64,000 nt of DNA from Eubacteriaceae bacterium (GCA_910574915.1 CAJTCR010000007.1:1-64000); one strand, 5' to 3'; positions 41,820-50,620 are shown, counted from the stretch's first letter. Made by a program: numbers and translations. The notes: generated from the letters alone by a model not told the origin.

Positions 41820-41931
41820 TCTTTCTGGTTGTCTGTCGCGTATTAGAAAATGCAGACATTGTTCAAATACGCGTAAGCGCTGGTTGCTCCTTCCGTATTT
41901 CCTCGAAAGGCGGCGCTGGTCTGTGGTAATT

Positions 41932-41960
41932 ATTTATTAGGAATAAACGGAAATTGTCAA
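41932..41960 (-). promoter_or_regulatory. Promoter for the HD-GYP-like gene
   Basis: On the minus strand TTGACA lies at 41955-41960. An AT-rich -10 (AATAAA/TAAATA) falls 16-18 bp downstream, near 41932-41938. It leaves a ~110-nt leader to the first start codon. Confidence 0.5.
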
Positions 41961-42028
41961 CTACACCCCACTCTTTTTTATGATAGCATAAGTTACCAAA
42001 AAAAACAATCAAAAACACAAGGAAAATA

Positions 42029-42057
42029 TATACATTGTGTAATATAAATGATATAAT
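42029..42057 (+). promoter_or_regulatory. Promoter for the secreted wall-hydrolase gene
   Basis: TATACA (42029-42034), 17 bp, TATAAT (42052-42057) with TG before the -10. The leader to ATG 42127 holds an AAGGAG site; I see no riboswitch in it. Confidence 0.6.
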
Positions 42058-42126
42058 ATATTAATAATCTTGTTAAATTTGCATTAGCCTTTTGGGTAAA
42101 GCGCAGAAAAAGGAGCATATGTTGTG

Positions 42127-43428
42127 ATGAAGCAGACGAAACAAAAGATAAAAGCTTGTCTGGCACTGCTGTTAACTGCGGGAATGCTGTTAAACCGGCA
42201 GGTATCTGCGGGTGCCATTCAAAACCAGATCGATCGCACCGGACAAAAGATCAATGACTTAAAAGACGCCGTGGATGAGACTGATAAAAATATCAGTGTC
42301 TGGCAGATCCAGCAGCAGGCATTGGAACAAGAGATTGCCTATCGGCAGGATAAGATCAGCCGGCTGTCCGCAGAGCTGGATCAGACGAAAGCGGATATGA
42401 GCCATACGCAGGCAGAGATCAAAAAGACACAGAAAGCACTGGAAGCTTCGATAAAAGACAGTGAGCAGCAGTATGAGCAGATGAAGCAGCGGATCTGCCT
42501 AATGTATGAAAACAGTACGATGGACATCCTGATGTATGTGCTGGATGCCGCATCGTTTTCCGAAGCGCAGCGGCGTATGGATTATTTTCAGGCTGTGATG
42601 GCATATGACAGGCAGAAAATGGAAGAATATAAAGCGGTAACGAGAACCATCAAAAAGGAAAAGTCCAAGCTGGTATCAAAAAAGGCAAAGCTTGACAGCC
42701 TAAAAGCAACGCAGACAGAACAGTTAGGCAAGATCGATAACGCAGTCGCAGACCTGAAACAAAAGCTGGGAGATAAAATCTCAAAAATCCAGGCTTCCGC
42801 GGCGTTAAAAGAACAATACGAACAGGAATTGGAACGGCAGAAGCAGTATGAAAAAGAGCTGGAACGGCAAAAAGCAGAGGAGGATCAAAAGCGTGAGGAA
42901 GAGATCAGAAAGCAGGAGGAAGAACTTAAACGTATCCGTGAGGAGGAGCAAAAGCAGCGCAGGAGAGAGGAAGAAGAGCGCCAAAGAAAGCAGCAGGAGC
43001 AAAAACAAGACAGCGGGCAGCAGGGCGGCGGCTCCGGCAGCGGTGCTTCTGGCGGTAGTACTGGCAGCAGTACTGGCAGCAGTTATGCAGCAGGTGCTGG
43101 TGATCTGGAACTGCTATCGACTATTATCTATTGTGAAGCTGGCAATCAGTCATACGAGGGACAGCTCGCGGTAGGAAGCGTGATTTTAAACCGGGTGGAA
43201 AGCAGCAGCTTTCCAAACAGCATCAGCGGCGTGATCTATCAGAGCGGTCAGTTTTCACCGGTAGCAAGCGGGCGCTTTGCCCATGCACTGGCGGCAGGGC
43301 TGGGGAGCCAGTGCTTGTCTGCGGCGCAGGCGGTATTAAATGGCAGCCGAAATGTAGACTGTCTGTATTTTAGGGTTGACAATGGGCTGATTGACGGTAC
43401 GGTCATCGGAAACCATGTGTTCTATTAA
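42127..43428 (+). CDS. Secreted coiled-coil protein with SleB-type cell-wall hydrolase domain
   Basis: 433 residues. A signal peptide (KQTKQKIKACLALLLTAGML, cleavage near VSAGA) exports it. Residues ~35-225 are a coiled coil like those of FtsX-activated PcsB/CwlO proteins (NQIDRTGQKINDLKDAVDET). A low-complexity Glu/Arg/Gln segment and a Gly-Ser linker (about 285-320) follow. The C-terminal ~115 residues are a SleB/CwlJ-type hydrolase: LLSTIIYCEAGNQSYEGQLA with the catalytic Glu, then AVGSVILNRVESSSFPNSIS. It should cleave peptidoglycan outside the cell, with the coiled coil as regulator. ATG 42127 is favoured; the GTG at 42124 is also possible. Single-gene transcript. Confidence 0.9.
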   Translation: MKQTKQKIKACLALLLTAGMLLNRQVSAGAIQNQIDRTGQKINDLKDAVDETDKNISVWQIQQQALEQEIAYRQDKISRLSAELDQTKADMSHTQAEIKKTQKALEASIKDSEQQYEQMKQRICLMYENSTMDILMYVLDAASFSEAQRRMDYFQAVMAYDRQKMEEYKAVTRTIKKEKSKLVSKKAKLDSLKATQTEQLGKIDNAVADLKQKLGDKISKIQASAALKEQYEQELERQKQYEKELERQKAEEDQKREEEIRKQEEELKRIREEEQKQRRREEEERQRKQQEQKQDSGQQGGGSGSGASGGSTGSSTGSSYAAGAGDLELLSTIIYCEAGNQSYEGQLAVGSVILNRVESSSFPNSISGVIYQSGQFSPVASGRFAHALAAGLGSQCLSAAQAVLNGSRNVDCLYFRVDNGLIDGTVIGNHVFY

Positions 43429-43463
43429 ATATGAATGATACGATACAGCACTATTTCTAAGAC

Positions 43464-43508
43464 TAAAATCTGCCTAAATTGGTATTATAGGCAGATTTTA
43501 TAGTTTTT
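43464..43508 (+). terminator. Rho-independent terminator
   Basis: TAAAATCTGCCTA (43464-43476) and TAGGCAGATTTTA (43488-43500) are exact complements with an 11-nt loop, followed by ATAG and a T-run. Confidence 0.85.
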
Positions 43509-43562
43509 ATTCTATAATTTCCAATATTTTAGGAAAAATCGGAATTATTATGAAATTTTTAG

Positions 43563-43591
43563 TTGCCAAAACCGTATACTTGTGGTATCCT
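43563..43591 (+). promoter_or_regulatory. Promoter of the butyryl-CoA operon
   Basis: TTGCCA (43563-43568), 17 bp, TATCCT (43586-43591) with TG upstream of the -10. The Rex-type site lies ~45 bp downstream of the predicted start, where a bound repressor could block elongation. A second, weaker promoter closer to the site is possible. Confidence 0.5.
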
Positions 43592-43643
43592 AAATACAAC
43601 AGTTGAGTCTTACATTTCTAAGACGTTTATTTTTTTGAAAAGA

Positions 43644-43661
43644 TTGTTAAATTTTTAACAT
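43644..43661. promoter_or_regulatory. Rex-type redox operator
   Basis: TTGTTAA-ATTT-TTAACAT matches the clostridial Rex consensus TTGTTAANNNNTTAACAA at 13 of 14 fixed positions. Rex releases DNA when NADH rises. It is placed 37 bp before thl, so the operon would be switched on when reducing power accumulates. Confidence 0.8.
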
Positions 43662-43697
43662 CTTATTTCATGACAAGTTTGTAAAGGAGACGAGAAA

Positions 43698-44882
43698 ATG
43701 GCAAACAAAGTAGTTTTAGCAGGCGCATGTCGTACCGCAATTGGTAAAATGGGTGGAGCATTAAGCAATACTCCGGCAGCAGAGTTAGGAGCAATCGTAA
43801 TTAAAGAAGCGTTAAACAGAGCAGGTGTAAAGCCGGAGCAGGTTGACGAAGTATTAATGGGATGTGTCATCCAGGCAGCTCAGGGACAAAACGTTGCACG
43901 CCAGGCTTCCATCAAAGCTGGTTTACCAAACGAAGTACCGGCAGTTACATTGAATGTCGTATGCGGTTCCGGTCTGAAATGCGTCAATGAAGCAGCAGCT
44001 CAGATTCTTTCTGGACAGGCTGACATCGTTGTTGCAGGTGGTATGGAAAACATGTCTATGGCGCCATATGCTATGACAAAGGCTCGTTTTGGTTACCGTA
44101 TGAACAATGCGACAATCATCGATACAATGGTAAACGATGCGCTGACAGATGCATTTAACCAGTATCATATGATGATTACAGCAGAGAACATCTGTGATGA
44201 ATATGGCCTTACAAGAGAAGAACTGGATGCGTTTGCAGCAAACAGCCAGCAGAAATGTGAAAAAGCGATTGCTGACGGCAAATTTGATGACGAGATCGTT
44301 CCAGTACCGGTTAAGGTGAAGAGAGAGATCGTTGAATTTAAGAAGGATGAAGGCCCGCGTGCAGGAACAACGGCTGAAAGCCTTGCAAACTTAAAATGCT
44401 GCTCCGGCAAGCAGGGCGGACTTGTAACCGCTGGAAATGCTTCTGGTATCAATGATGGTGCGGCAGCAATTGTAGTTATGAGCGAAGAAAAAGCGAAAGA
44501 GCTTGGTGTAAAGCCGATGGCTACATGGGTAGCAGGCGCACTTGGCGGTGTAAGGCCGGAAGTAATGGGTATTGGCCCGGTTGCTTCTACAAAGAAAGTA
44601 CTGGCTAAGACAGGGCTTTCTATCGATGATATGGATCTGATCGAAGCAAACGAAGCATTTGCAGCACAGTCTGTAGCAGTTGCTAAAGATCTTGGCTTCA
44701 ATATGGACAAGGTAAACGTAAACGGCGGCGCAATCGCACTCGGACATCCGGTAGGCGCGTCAGGATGCCGTATCCTTGTTACATTGTTACATGAAATGCA
44801 GAAGAGAGATGCAAAGAGAGGCCTTGCTACGCTTTGTATCGGCGGCGGCATGGGCTGCTCTACAATCGTAGAAAGAGATTAA
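43698..44882 (+). CDS. thl: Acetyl-CoA C-acetyltransferase (thiolase)
   Basis: Condenses two acetyl-CoA to acetoacetyl-CoA, the first step of butyrate formation. 394 residues. ATG 43698 follows AAAGGAG. The acyl-accepting Cys is in [20 protein letters not shown] (near residue 88). The C-terminal catalytic His and Cys are in [20 protein letters not shown] and [15 protein letters not shown]-terminal [20 protein letters not shown] is typical of the degradative/butyrate-type thiolase. Codon use is notably plain and favours A-ending codons compared with the surrounding GC-richer genes, as often in highly expressed genes. It is the first gene of the operon behind a Rex site. Confidence 0.97.
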   Translation: MANKVVLAGACRTAIGKMGGALSNTPAAELGAIVIKEALNRAGVKPEQVDEVLMGCVIQAAQGQNVARQASIKAGLPNEVPAVTLNVVCGSGLKCVNEAAAQILSGQADIVVAGGMENMSMAPYAMTKARFGYRMNNATIIDTMVNDALTDAFNQYHMMITAENICDEYGLTREELDAFAANSQQKCEKAIADGKFDDEIVPVPVKVKREIVEFKKDEGPRAGTTAESLANLKCCSGKQGGLVTAGNASGINDGAAAIVVMSEEKAKELGVKPMATWVAGALGGVRPEVMGIGPVASTKKVLAKTGLSIDDMDLIEANEAFAAQSVAVAKDLGFNMDKVNVNGGAIALGHPVGASGCRILVTLLHEMQKRDAKRGLATLCIGGGMGCSTIVERD

Positions 44883-44918
44883 TCGCAAGACAGATTTTAA
44901 GTCAGGCATGAAAAATAC

Positions 44919-44955
44919 AGATTTACCCGGGCTGCTTTCGCTCTCGGGTAAATCT
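44919..44955 (+). promoter_or_regulatory. Intercistronic hairpin thl-hbd
   Basis: AGATTTACCCG (44919-44929) pairs perfectly with CGGGTAAATCT (44945-44955). The following bases are not a T-run, so full termination is unlikely; a partial terminator or mRNA-stabilising end after thl is more probable. Confidence 0.65.
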
Positions 44956-44998
44956 CTTGCATAAGTTTGTGAATGAAAATAGTTAAGGAGGAACTACA

Positions 44999-45838
44999 AT
45001 GAAAGTAGGAGTTATCGGCGCAGGAACTATGGGTTCCGGGATCGCACAGGCATTTGCACAGACAGAAGGATATGAAGTATGCTTATGTGATATCAACGAA
45101 GAATTTGCTGCAAACGGCAAAAACAAAATTGCAAAGGGCTTTGAGAAAAGAGTTGCAAAAGGAAAAATGAACCAGGAAGATGCAGACAAGATCCTTGGCA
45201 AGATTACAACAGGCGTAAAGGACATTTGTACAGACTGTGACCTGATCGTTGAAGCAGCTTTGGAAGTGATGGATGTAAAAAAACAGACATTCAAAGAATT
45301 ACAGGATATCGTAAAGGCAGACTGCATGTTTGCTACGAATACTTCTTCTTTATCTGTTACAGAAATCGCAGCAGGGCTTGACCGTCCGGTAATTGGTATG
45401 CATTTCTTTAATCCGGCTCCAGTCATGAAGCTGATCGAAGTGATCCAGGGTGAAAACACACCGGATGAAATGAGAGATAAGATTGTAGACATCTCCAAAG
45501 CAATCGGCAAGACTCCGGTAGAAGTAAAAGAAGCTCCGGGCTTTGTTGTAAACAGAATCCTGATCCCGATGATTAACGAAGCGATCGGCATCTATGCGGA
45601 CGGCGTTGCTTCTGTAGAGGGCATTGACACAGCTATGAAGCTCGGCGCAAATCATCCGATGGGGCCTCTTGCATTAGGCGATTTGGTAGGTCTTGACATC
45701 TGCCTTGCAATTATGAACGTATTATATGATGAAACAGGCGATCCTAAATATCGTCCGCATACATTATTAAAGAAAATGGTACGCGCAGGCAAATTAGGTA
45801 TGAAGACAGGCAAGGGCTTCTACGATTACAGCAAATAA
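44999..45838 (+). CDS. hbd: 3-hydroxybutyryl-CoA dehydrogenase
   Basis: Reduces acetoacetyl-CoA to 3-hydroxybutyryl-CoA with NAD(P)H. 279 residues, start ATG 44999 behind AAGGAGG. The Rossmann motif is [20 protein letters not shown], and [40 protein letters not shown] (catalytic His) and [20 protein letters not shown] are family signatures; the C-terminus [11 protein letters not shown] is diagnostic. It sits between thl and bcd. The next enzyme of the path, crotonase (crt), is not found in this operon or elsewhere in the window. Confidence 0.97.
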   Translation: MKVGVIGAGTMGSGIAQAFAQTEGYEVCLCDINEEFAANGKNKIAKGFEKRVAKGKMNQEDADKILGKITTGVKDICTDCDLIVEAALEVMDVKKQTFKELQDIVKADCMFATNTSSLSVTEIAAGLDRPVIGMHFFNPAPVMKLIEVIQGENTPDEMRDKIVDISKAIGKTPVEVKEAPGFVVNRILIPMINEAIGIYADGVASVEGIDTAMKLGANHPMGPLALGDLVGLDICLAIMNVLYDETGDPKYRPHTLLKKMVRAGKLGMKTGKGFYDYSK

Positions 45839-45888
45839 AAGCAGTGTTTGAAAGCTTTACATAAAAGCCAGAGAAAAAAGTAAAAAAT

Positions 45889-45947
45889 ACAGGCTGCGGA
45901 CATTTTTCGGATACCGCAGGTGTCCTAAGAGATATGCCGCAGCCTGT
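45889..45947 (+). promoter_or_regulatory. Intercistronic hairpin hbd-bcd
   Basis: ACAGGCTGCGG (45889-45899) and CCGCAGCCTGT (45937-45947) are exact complements with a 37-nt apical part that can fold further. No T-run follows. Probable mRNA processing or stability element that adjusts the ratio of Hbd to Bcd. Confidence 0.65.
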
Positions 45948-45974
45948 GATTAAGTAAATGGAGGAGTAAGAATC

Positions 45975-47129
45975 ATGGAGTTTTCTTTAGATAAGAAACA
46001 TGAAATGGCGAGAACATTATTTAAAGATTTCGCTGAAACAGAAGTAAAGCCTCTTGCTCAGGAAGTGGATGAAACAGAGGCATTCCCGGCAGAAACAGTT
46101 GCAAAAATGGCAAAAGCAGGATTTTTGGGAATTCCGGTGCCAAAGGAATACGGCGGACAGGGCTGTGATCCTCTTACATACGTAATGTGCGTGGAAGAAT
46201 TGTCAAAAGTTTGCGGTACAACCGGCGTTATCGTTTCTGCGCATACATCTTTGTGCATTGATCCGATTATGACATACGGCAATGAAGAACAGAAGAAAAA
46301 ATATGTAACTCCGCTTGCAAAGGGCGAAAAGCTCGGTGCATTCGCACTGACAGAGCCAGGTGCTGGTACAGACGCGCAGGGCTGCCAGACGAAGGCTGTA
46401 TTAGAAGGCGACGAGTGGGTATTAAACGGCTCCAAATGCTTTATCACAAATGGTAAAGTAGCGGATGTATATATCGTAATTGCAATTACAAGCGTGACAG
46501 AAGACAAGAGAGGCAGAAAGAAGAAAAACTTCTCTGCATTTATCGTAGAAAAAGGTGCTCCGGGCTTCTCCTTCGGTACAAAAGAAAAGAAGATGGGTAT
46601 TCGCGGTTCTTCTACTTATGAATTGATTTTTGAAGATTGCAGAATTCCAAAGGATGCACTGTTAGGGCCGGAAGGCAAAGGTTTCCCGATTGCCATGCAT
46701 ACGTTGGACGGCGGCCGTATCGGTATCGCTTCTCAGGCACTTGGCCTTGCAGAAGGCGCTTTGGAAAGAGCAATCGAATATACAAAGGAAAGAAAACAGT
46801 TTGGCCGCTCTATCGCACAGCAGCAGAATACACAGTTTAAGCTGGCTGATATGGCAGCACGTATCGATGCTGCAAAATTCCTGGTATACCGCGCAGCAGT
46901 AGCAAAAGCAACACAGAGAGTATACTCTGTAGAAGCAGCAAAAGCAAAATTGTTTGCGGCAGAGACTGCTATGGCAGTTACGACAGAAGTTGTACAGTTA
47001 TTCGGCGGATACGGCTACATCCGTGAATACGATGTAGAACGTATGATGCGTGATGCTAAGATCACAGAGATTTACGAAGGAACATCCGAAGTTCAGCGTA
47101 TGGTTATCTCTGGTGCGTTATTAAAATAA
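45975..47129 (+). CDS. bcd: Butyryl-CoA dehydrogenase (acyl-CoA dehydrogenase)
   Basis: FAD enzyme that reduces crotonyl-CoA to butyryl-CoA; with EtfAB it can bifurcate electrons from NADH to ferredoxin. 384 residues, ATG 45975 behind TGGAGGAG. Motifs: FLGIPVPKEYGGQGCDPLTY, GAFALTEPGAGTDAQGCQTK (acyl-CoA/FAD loop), the IRGSSTYELIFEDCRIP segment and the catalytic-base Glu in EIYEGTSEVQRMVISGALL. Two etf genes follow directly, which is the arrangement of the electron-bifurcating Bcd-Etf complex. Cytoplasmic. Confidence 0.96.
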   Translation: MEFSLDKKHEMARTLFKDFAETEVKPLAQEVDETEAFPAETVAKMAKAGFLGIPVPKEYGGQGCDPLTYVMCVEELSKVCGTTGVIVSAHTSLCIDPIMTYGNEEQKKKYVTPLAKGEKLGAFALTEPGAGTDAQGCQTKAVLEGDEWVLNGSKCFITNGKVADVYIVIAITSVTEDKRGRKKKNFSAFIVEKGAPGFSFGTKEKKMGIRGSSTYELIFEDCRIPKDALLGPEGKGFPIAMHTLDGGRIGIASQALGLAEGALERAIEYTKERKQFGRSIAQQQNTQFKLADMAARIDAAKFLVYRAAVAKATQRVYSVEAAKAKLFAAETAMAVTTEVVQLFGGYGYIREYDVERMMRDAKITEIYEGTSEVQRMVISGALLK

Positions 47130-47168
47130 CAGGCAAATTTTAAATAGAGTATAAGGAGTGAAACTACC

Positions 47169-47954
47169 GTGAAAATCGTTGTATGTATTAAACAGGTACC
47201 AGATACCAAAGGCGGCGTGAAGTTTAACCCGGACGGTACGCTGGATAGAGCAGCCATGCTTGCGATCATGAATCCAGATGACAAAGCAGGACTGGAAGCA
47301 GCACTTAGAATAAAAGATGAAATGGGCGCAGAAGTTACCGTACTTACAATGGGACTTCCAAAAGCTGATGATGTACTCCGTGAAGCAATGGCTATGGGTG
47401 CAGACAAAGCAATCCTTGTGACTGACAGAGTATTGGGCGGTGCCGACACATGGGCTACGTCTTCTACGATTGCAGGAGCGCTTAGAAATATTGACTATGA
47501 TTTGGTAATTACAGGCCGTCAGGCAATCGACGGCGATACCGCACAGGTTGGCCCGCAGATTGCAGAGCATTTGAACCTGCCGGTAATTTCCTATGCAGAA
47601 GAACTGAAAATCGATGGAGATTCTGTCATTGTAAAGAGACAGTACGAAGACAGATATCATGAATTGAAAGTTAAAATGCCATGTCTTGTGACAGCACTTT
47701 CTGAATTAAATGTTCCTCGTTATATGACACCAGGCGGAATCTTTGACGCATATGATGAAAAAGAAGTAACGGTTTGGGGAAGAAATGACTTAAAAGACCT
47801 TGACGATGCAAATATCGGCTTAAATGGTTCCCCGACAAAGATTGCGAAAGCATCTGATAAGGTACGTAAAGGTGCCGGCGAAAAGGTTACACTGGATGCG
47901 ACAGAATCCGTGGCATATATCATGGGTAAGTTAAAAGAGAAACATGTAATCTAA
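47169..47954 (+). CDS. etfB: Electron-transfer flavoprotein beta subunit
   Basis: 261 residues; GTG 47169 lies 13 nt after AAGGAG. KIVVCIKQVPDTKGGVKFNP opens the protein; VTGRQAIDGDTAQVGPQIAE is the conserved AMP/FAD-binding signature of EtfB, followed by CLVTALSELNVPRYMTPGGI. In bifurcating Etf complexes this subunit binds the extra FAD that takes electrons from NADH. It is directly upstream of etfA (26 nt) and downstream of bcd. Role in butyrate formation and ferredoxin reduction is by family knowledge. Confidence 0.96.
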   Translation: MKIVVCIKQVPDTKGGVKFNPDGTLDRAAMLAIMNPDDKAGLEAALRIKDEMGAEVTVLTMGLPKADDVLREAMAMGADKAILVTDRVLGGADTWATSSTIAGALRNIDYDLVITGRQAIDGDTAQVGPQIAEHLNLPVISYAEELKIDGDSVIVKRQYEDRYHELKVKMPCLVTALSELNVPRYMTPGGIFDAYDEKEVTVWGRNDLKDLDDANIGLNGSPTKIAKASDKVRKGAGEKVTLDATESVAYIMGKLKEKHVI

Positions 47955-47980
47955 TAAGATGAAGGAAAGTGGTGAAAAAA

Positions 47981-49021
47981 ATGGGTTTAGAAGAATATAA
48001 GGGCGTATATATCTACGCACAGCAGGTAGATAATGAATTAAGCAGTATTGCCTTTGAATTAATCGGAAAAGCAAAAGACCTTGCAAAAGATTTGAATACA
48101 GACGTAACAGCCGTTCTTCTTGGATCAAACGTAAAAGGGCTGGCTGACCAGTTGGCTGAATATGGTGCAGACAAGGTAATCGTTGTAGATGACCCTGCAT
48201 TGGAAGTATACAAAACAGAGCCGTATGCACATGCATTATCTTCTGTAATCAACGAATACAAACCAGATATTATGTTAGTCGGCGCTACTGCAATCGGAAG
48301 AGACCTTGGGCCAACCGTATCTGCAAGAGTAGCTACAGGTCTGACAGCAGACTGTACGCAGCTTGAAATCGGCGACTTCCCATTAAAAGCGGTAGAAGGC
48401 AAAGAGCAGAAACACAATCAGTTGTTAATGACTCGTCCTGCATTTGGCGGCAATACGATTGCTACGATTGCATGTCCTGATAACCGTCCGCAGATGGCTA
48501 CCGTACGTCCGGGCGTTATGCAGAAAATTGAGCCGATTGCTGGTGCAAAAGCTGAGATTATCGAATACAATCCTGGCTTTGAAGTAAACCACAAATATGT
48601 AGAGATCTTAAATGTAATCAAGCAGGCAAAGAGCGCTGAGAACATTATGGATGCAAAGATTCTCGTATCCGGCGGTCGCGGCGTTGGCTCTTCTGAAAAC
48701 TTTAAGATCTTACAGGATCTTGCAGACGTACTTGGCGGAATGGTAAGCTGCTCCCGTGCCGTTGTAGAAAACGGCTGGAAGCCGGTAGACTGCCAGGTAG
48801 GGCAGACTGGGAAAACCGTTCGTCCAAACTTATATTTTGCAATCGGTATCTCTGGTGCGATCCAGCACGTAGCAGGTATGGAAGAAGCAGATATTATTAT
48901 CGCAATCAATAAAGATGAAGACGCTCCGATCTTCGATGTAGCTGATTATGGTATCGTTGGCGATCTGAATAAGATCGTTCCGGCACTGACGGCTGCTTTG
49001 AAGGAAGAGCTTGGAAAATAA
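47981..49021 (+). CDS. etfA: Electron-transfer flavoprotein alpha subunit
   Basis: 346 residues from ATG 47981; GTG 47969 is an in-frame alternative. The N-terminal half reads KGVYIYAQQVDNELSSIAFE and VGATAIGRDLGPTVSARVAT; the FAD domain has ILVSGGRGVGSSENFKILQD, SRAVVENGWKPVDCQVGQTG and KTVRPNLYFAIGISGAIQHV, ending in IINKDEDAPIFDVADYG-type sequence. It forms a heterodimer with EtfB and docks to Bcd. It is the last gene of the operon, with a terminator 22 nt on. Confidence 0.96.
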   Translation: MGLEEYKGVYIYAQQVDNELSSIAFELIGKAKDLAKDLNTDVTAVLLGSNVKGLADQLAEYGADKVIVVDDPALEVYKTEPYAHALSSVINEYKPDIMLVGATAIGRDLGPTVSARVATGLTADCTQLEIGDFPLKAVEGKEQKHNQLLMTRPAFGGNTIATIACPDNRPQMATVRPGVMQKIEPIAGAKAEIIEYNPGFEVNHKYVEILNVIKQAKSAENIMDAKILVSGGRGVGSSENFKILQDLADVLGGMVSCSRAVVENGWKPVDCQVGQTGKTVRPNLYFAIGISGAIQHVAGMEEADIIIAINKDEDAPIFDVADYGIVGDLNKIVPALTAALKEELGK

Positions 49022-49042
49022 GCCATTAAAAAATATAGAAAG

Positions 49043-49078
49043 CGTCAGGTGCAGTGAACGTTGTGCCTGGCGTTTTTT
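49043..49078 (+). terminator. Terminator of the butyryl-CoA operon
   Basis: CGTCAGGTGCA pairs with TGTGCCTGGCG (11 bp including G-U pairs) and is followed by six T residues. Confidence 0.85.
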
Positions 49079-49134
49079 CTTCTGTTTGATAAGCCTGCGG
49101 AATCTGGAAAAATAAAATGTTTGTAAAAAAATAC

Positions 49135-49164
49135 TGGACAAATAAGGGAATCTTGTGATAAAAT
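49135..49164 (+). promoter_or_regulatory. Promoter of the Lrp-like gene
   Basis: TGGACA (49135-49140), 18 bp, TAAAAT (49159-49164), with TG directly before the -10. The leader contains the hairpin 49195-49237. Confidence 0.5.
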
Positions 49165-49194
49165 TAATTAAATTAAGAATTTCATAAGTATTAT

Positions 49195-49237
49195 AAAAAA
49201 ACGAAGGCGTTTTGCAGAATATGCAGGGCGTTTTTTT
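49195..49237 (+). terminator. Terminator-like hairpin in the leader of the Lrp-like gene
   Basis: AAAAAAACG pairs with CGTTTTTTT, with a second internal pairing (GCGTTTTGCA...TGCAGGGCG region), and a further T-rich stretch follows. It lies between promoter and ribosome binding site, so it may attenuate the gene. Confidence 0.45.
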
Positions 49238-49258
49238 GCTTTTTTGGAGGAAAACCGT

Positions 49259-49720
49259 ATGAAACGAAAATTAGATTTTATTGACCACCAGATCATCAGC
49301 TTGTTACAGCAAAATGCCAGAATGTCGTTAAAAGACCTGGCATCCCAGATTTATTTGTCATCTCCGGCGACATCCGCAAGGCTGGAAAAGCTGGAGCGGG
49401 AGGGGTATATTACAGGCTTTCATGCCAGCATTAACCATGAGATGATGGGGTACAGCATTAAGGCGTTTGTGACGCTGGCAGTTGATGCCAGGCTGAAAGA
49501 GGATTTTTTGGAACAGATGCGCCGATGCAGAAATGTGATTGAATGCAACTGCATTTCTGGTGATTATGCGATGCTTTTGGAAGTCGTATATCCAGATACC
49601 GAAGCGCTGGAACGGTTTGTCGGAAAGCTGCAAAAATATGGGAAAACACAGACACAGATTGTCTTTTCCACTGCGGTAGAGCATCGGGGAATCGTGCTGG
49701 GGGTGGAAAAAGCCGGCTGA
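49259..49720 (+). CDS. Lrp/AsnC-family transcriptional regulator
   Basis: 153 residues; ATG 49259 follows GGAGG (49246-49250). The N-terminal helix-turn-helix is LDFIDHQIISLLQQNARMSL to SSPATSARLEKLEREGYITG; the C-terminal RAM ligand-binding domain starts at about residue 65 (KAFVTLAVDARLKEDFLEQM) and contains CNCISGDYAMLLEVVYPDTE. Such proteins sense an amino acid and control metabolism genes, forming dimers or octamers. Monocistronic, with its own promoter and terminator. Target genes are not evident from the sequence. Confidence 0.9.
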   Translation: MKRKLDFIDHQIISLLQQNARMSLKDLASQIYLSSPATSARLEKLEREGYITGFHASINHEMMGYSIKAFVTLAVDARLKEDFLEQMRRCRNVIECNCISGDYAMLLEVVYPDTEALERFVGKLQKYGKTQTQIVFSTAVEHRGIVLGVEKAG

Positions 49721-49784
49721 GAAAGTATGGGATAGTAAGTTGTTACATAGAAAGGCATCAGATAGGAAGCTGCCAGGTAGGAAG

Positions 49785-49823
49785 CTGCTGAAAAATGGAA
49801 TTTCTGTTTTTCAGCAGTTTTTT
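49785..49823 (+). terminator. Rho-independent terminator after the Lrp-like gene
   Basis: CTGCTGAAAAA and TTTTTCAGCAG form a perfect 11-bp stem followed by six T residues. Confidence 0.9.
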
Positions 49824-49826
49824 GAA

Positions 49827-49866
49827 TTGACAAATTTTATAAATCATTTATAATAGAGGTTGTCAA
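49827..49866 (+). promoter_or_regulatory. bioY promoter with flanking inverted half-sites
   Basis: TTGACA (49827-49832), 16 bp, TATAAT (49849-49854). TTGACAA at the -35 and TTGTCAA at 49860-49866 form an inverted pair around the promoter core. Because the gene encodes the biotin transporter, a BirA-type repressor is the natural suspect, but the half-sites are only loosely like known BirA boxes. Confidence 0.55.
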
Positions 49867-49899
49867 ATAGTCAATCAATACAAGATGGAGGTTAACAAT

Positions 49900-50460
49900 A
49901 TGAATGAAGAATCTGCAACTGTATTTCCGATTCGCCAGTTATGTTTCGTTGCACTGATGTCAGCCGTAATGTGCCTGCTGGGGCCGCTTGCGATCCCGAT
50001 TGGGCCGGTGCCGATTTCCGCTATGACGTTAATTATTTATTTAACGATGTATGTACTTGGGATGAAGCTTGCAACGGTTAGCTGCATGATTTATCTGCTG
50101 CTCGGGTTTGTCGGCGTTCCGGTGTTTGCCGGCTATACCGGCGGCGCTGCAAAGCTGCTTGGCGCGACAGGAGGCTACCTGGTCGGATACATATGCCTGA
50201 CCCTGATCGGTGGGTTTATTATGGAACGGTTCTCTTATAAGAGGATCTGGTGCATCGTCGGGATGGTTTTAGGGACAGTGGTGCTGTATGCGTTCGGGAC
50301 GGTATGGTTTATGATTTTGATGGAATGCGGGCTGGGATATGCGCTGTCTTCTTGCGTAGTTCCGTTTCTGATCGGAGATCTGGCGAAGATCGTGCTTGCG
50401 GAGCTGGTCGGGCAGGAAGTGCGCAAACGGCTGAAAGCGGCAAATTTGATCTGTGAATAA
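49900..50460 (+). CDS. bioY: Biotin transporter BioY (ECF substrate-binding subunit)
   Basis: 186-residue membrane protein, six hydrophobic segments, start ATG 49900 behind TGGAGG. Family motifs: GPLAIPIGPVPISAMTLIIY near residue 30, GVPVFAGYTGGAAKLLGATG and the C-terminal FLIGDLAKIVLAELVGQEVR, where Asp and Lys bind biotin. It works with the shared ECF energising module (EcfA1A2T), which is not in the window. Single-gene transcript between two terminators; likely biotin-repressed, given the inverted half-sites at the promoter. Confidence 0.95.
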   Translation: MNEESATVFPIRQLCFVALMSAVMCLLGPLAIPIGPVPISAMTLIIYLTMYVLGMKLATVSCMIYLLLGFVGVPVFAGYTGGAAKLLGATGGYLVGYICLTLIGGFIMERFSYKRIWCIVGMVLGTVVLYAFGTVWFMILMECGLGYALSSCVVPFLIGDLAKIVLAELVGQEVRKRLKAANLICE

Positions 50461-50476
50461 GGAAAGCGTATGAATA

Positions 50477-50524
50477 AAATGTCTGTCAGGAAATAAATCG
50501 AATGATTTTCTGGCAGGCATTTTT
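50477..50524 (+). terminator. Terminator after bioY
   Basis: AATGTCTGTCAGGAAA pairs with TTTCTGGCAGGCATT with some G-U pairs, ending in a T-run. Confidence 0.8.
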
Positions 50525-50620
50525 GCGTTTGCCTGAGATGGAATGGATTATTTTGCAGACATATGGTAAAATATTCAGGTGCAGCAAAGGCATAATATTA
50601 CGAAAACAGAGGGTAAAACG

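Noticed and set aside
44165-44851. 228-codon open frame on the minus strand
   Set aside because: Antisense to thiolase; low-complexity Ser/Ala/Phe composition typical of a shadow frame.
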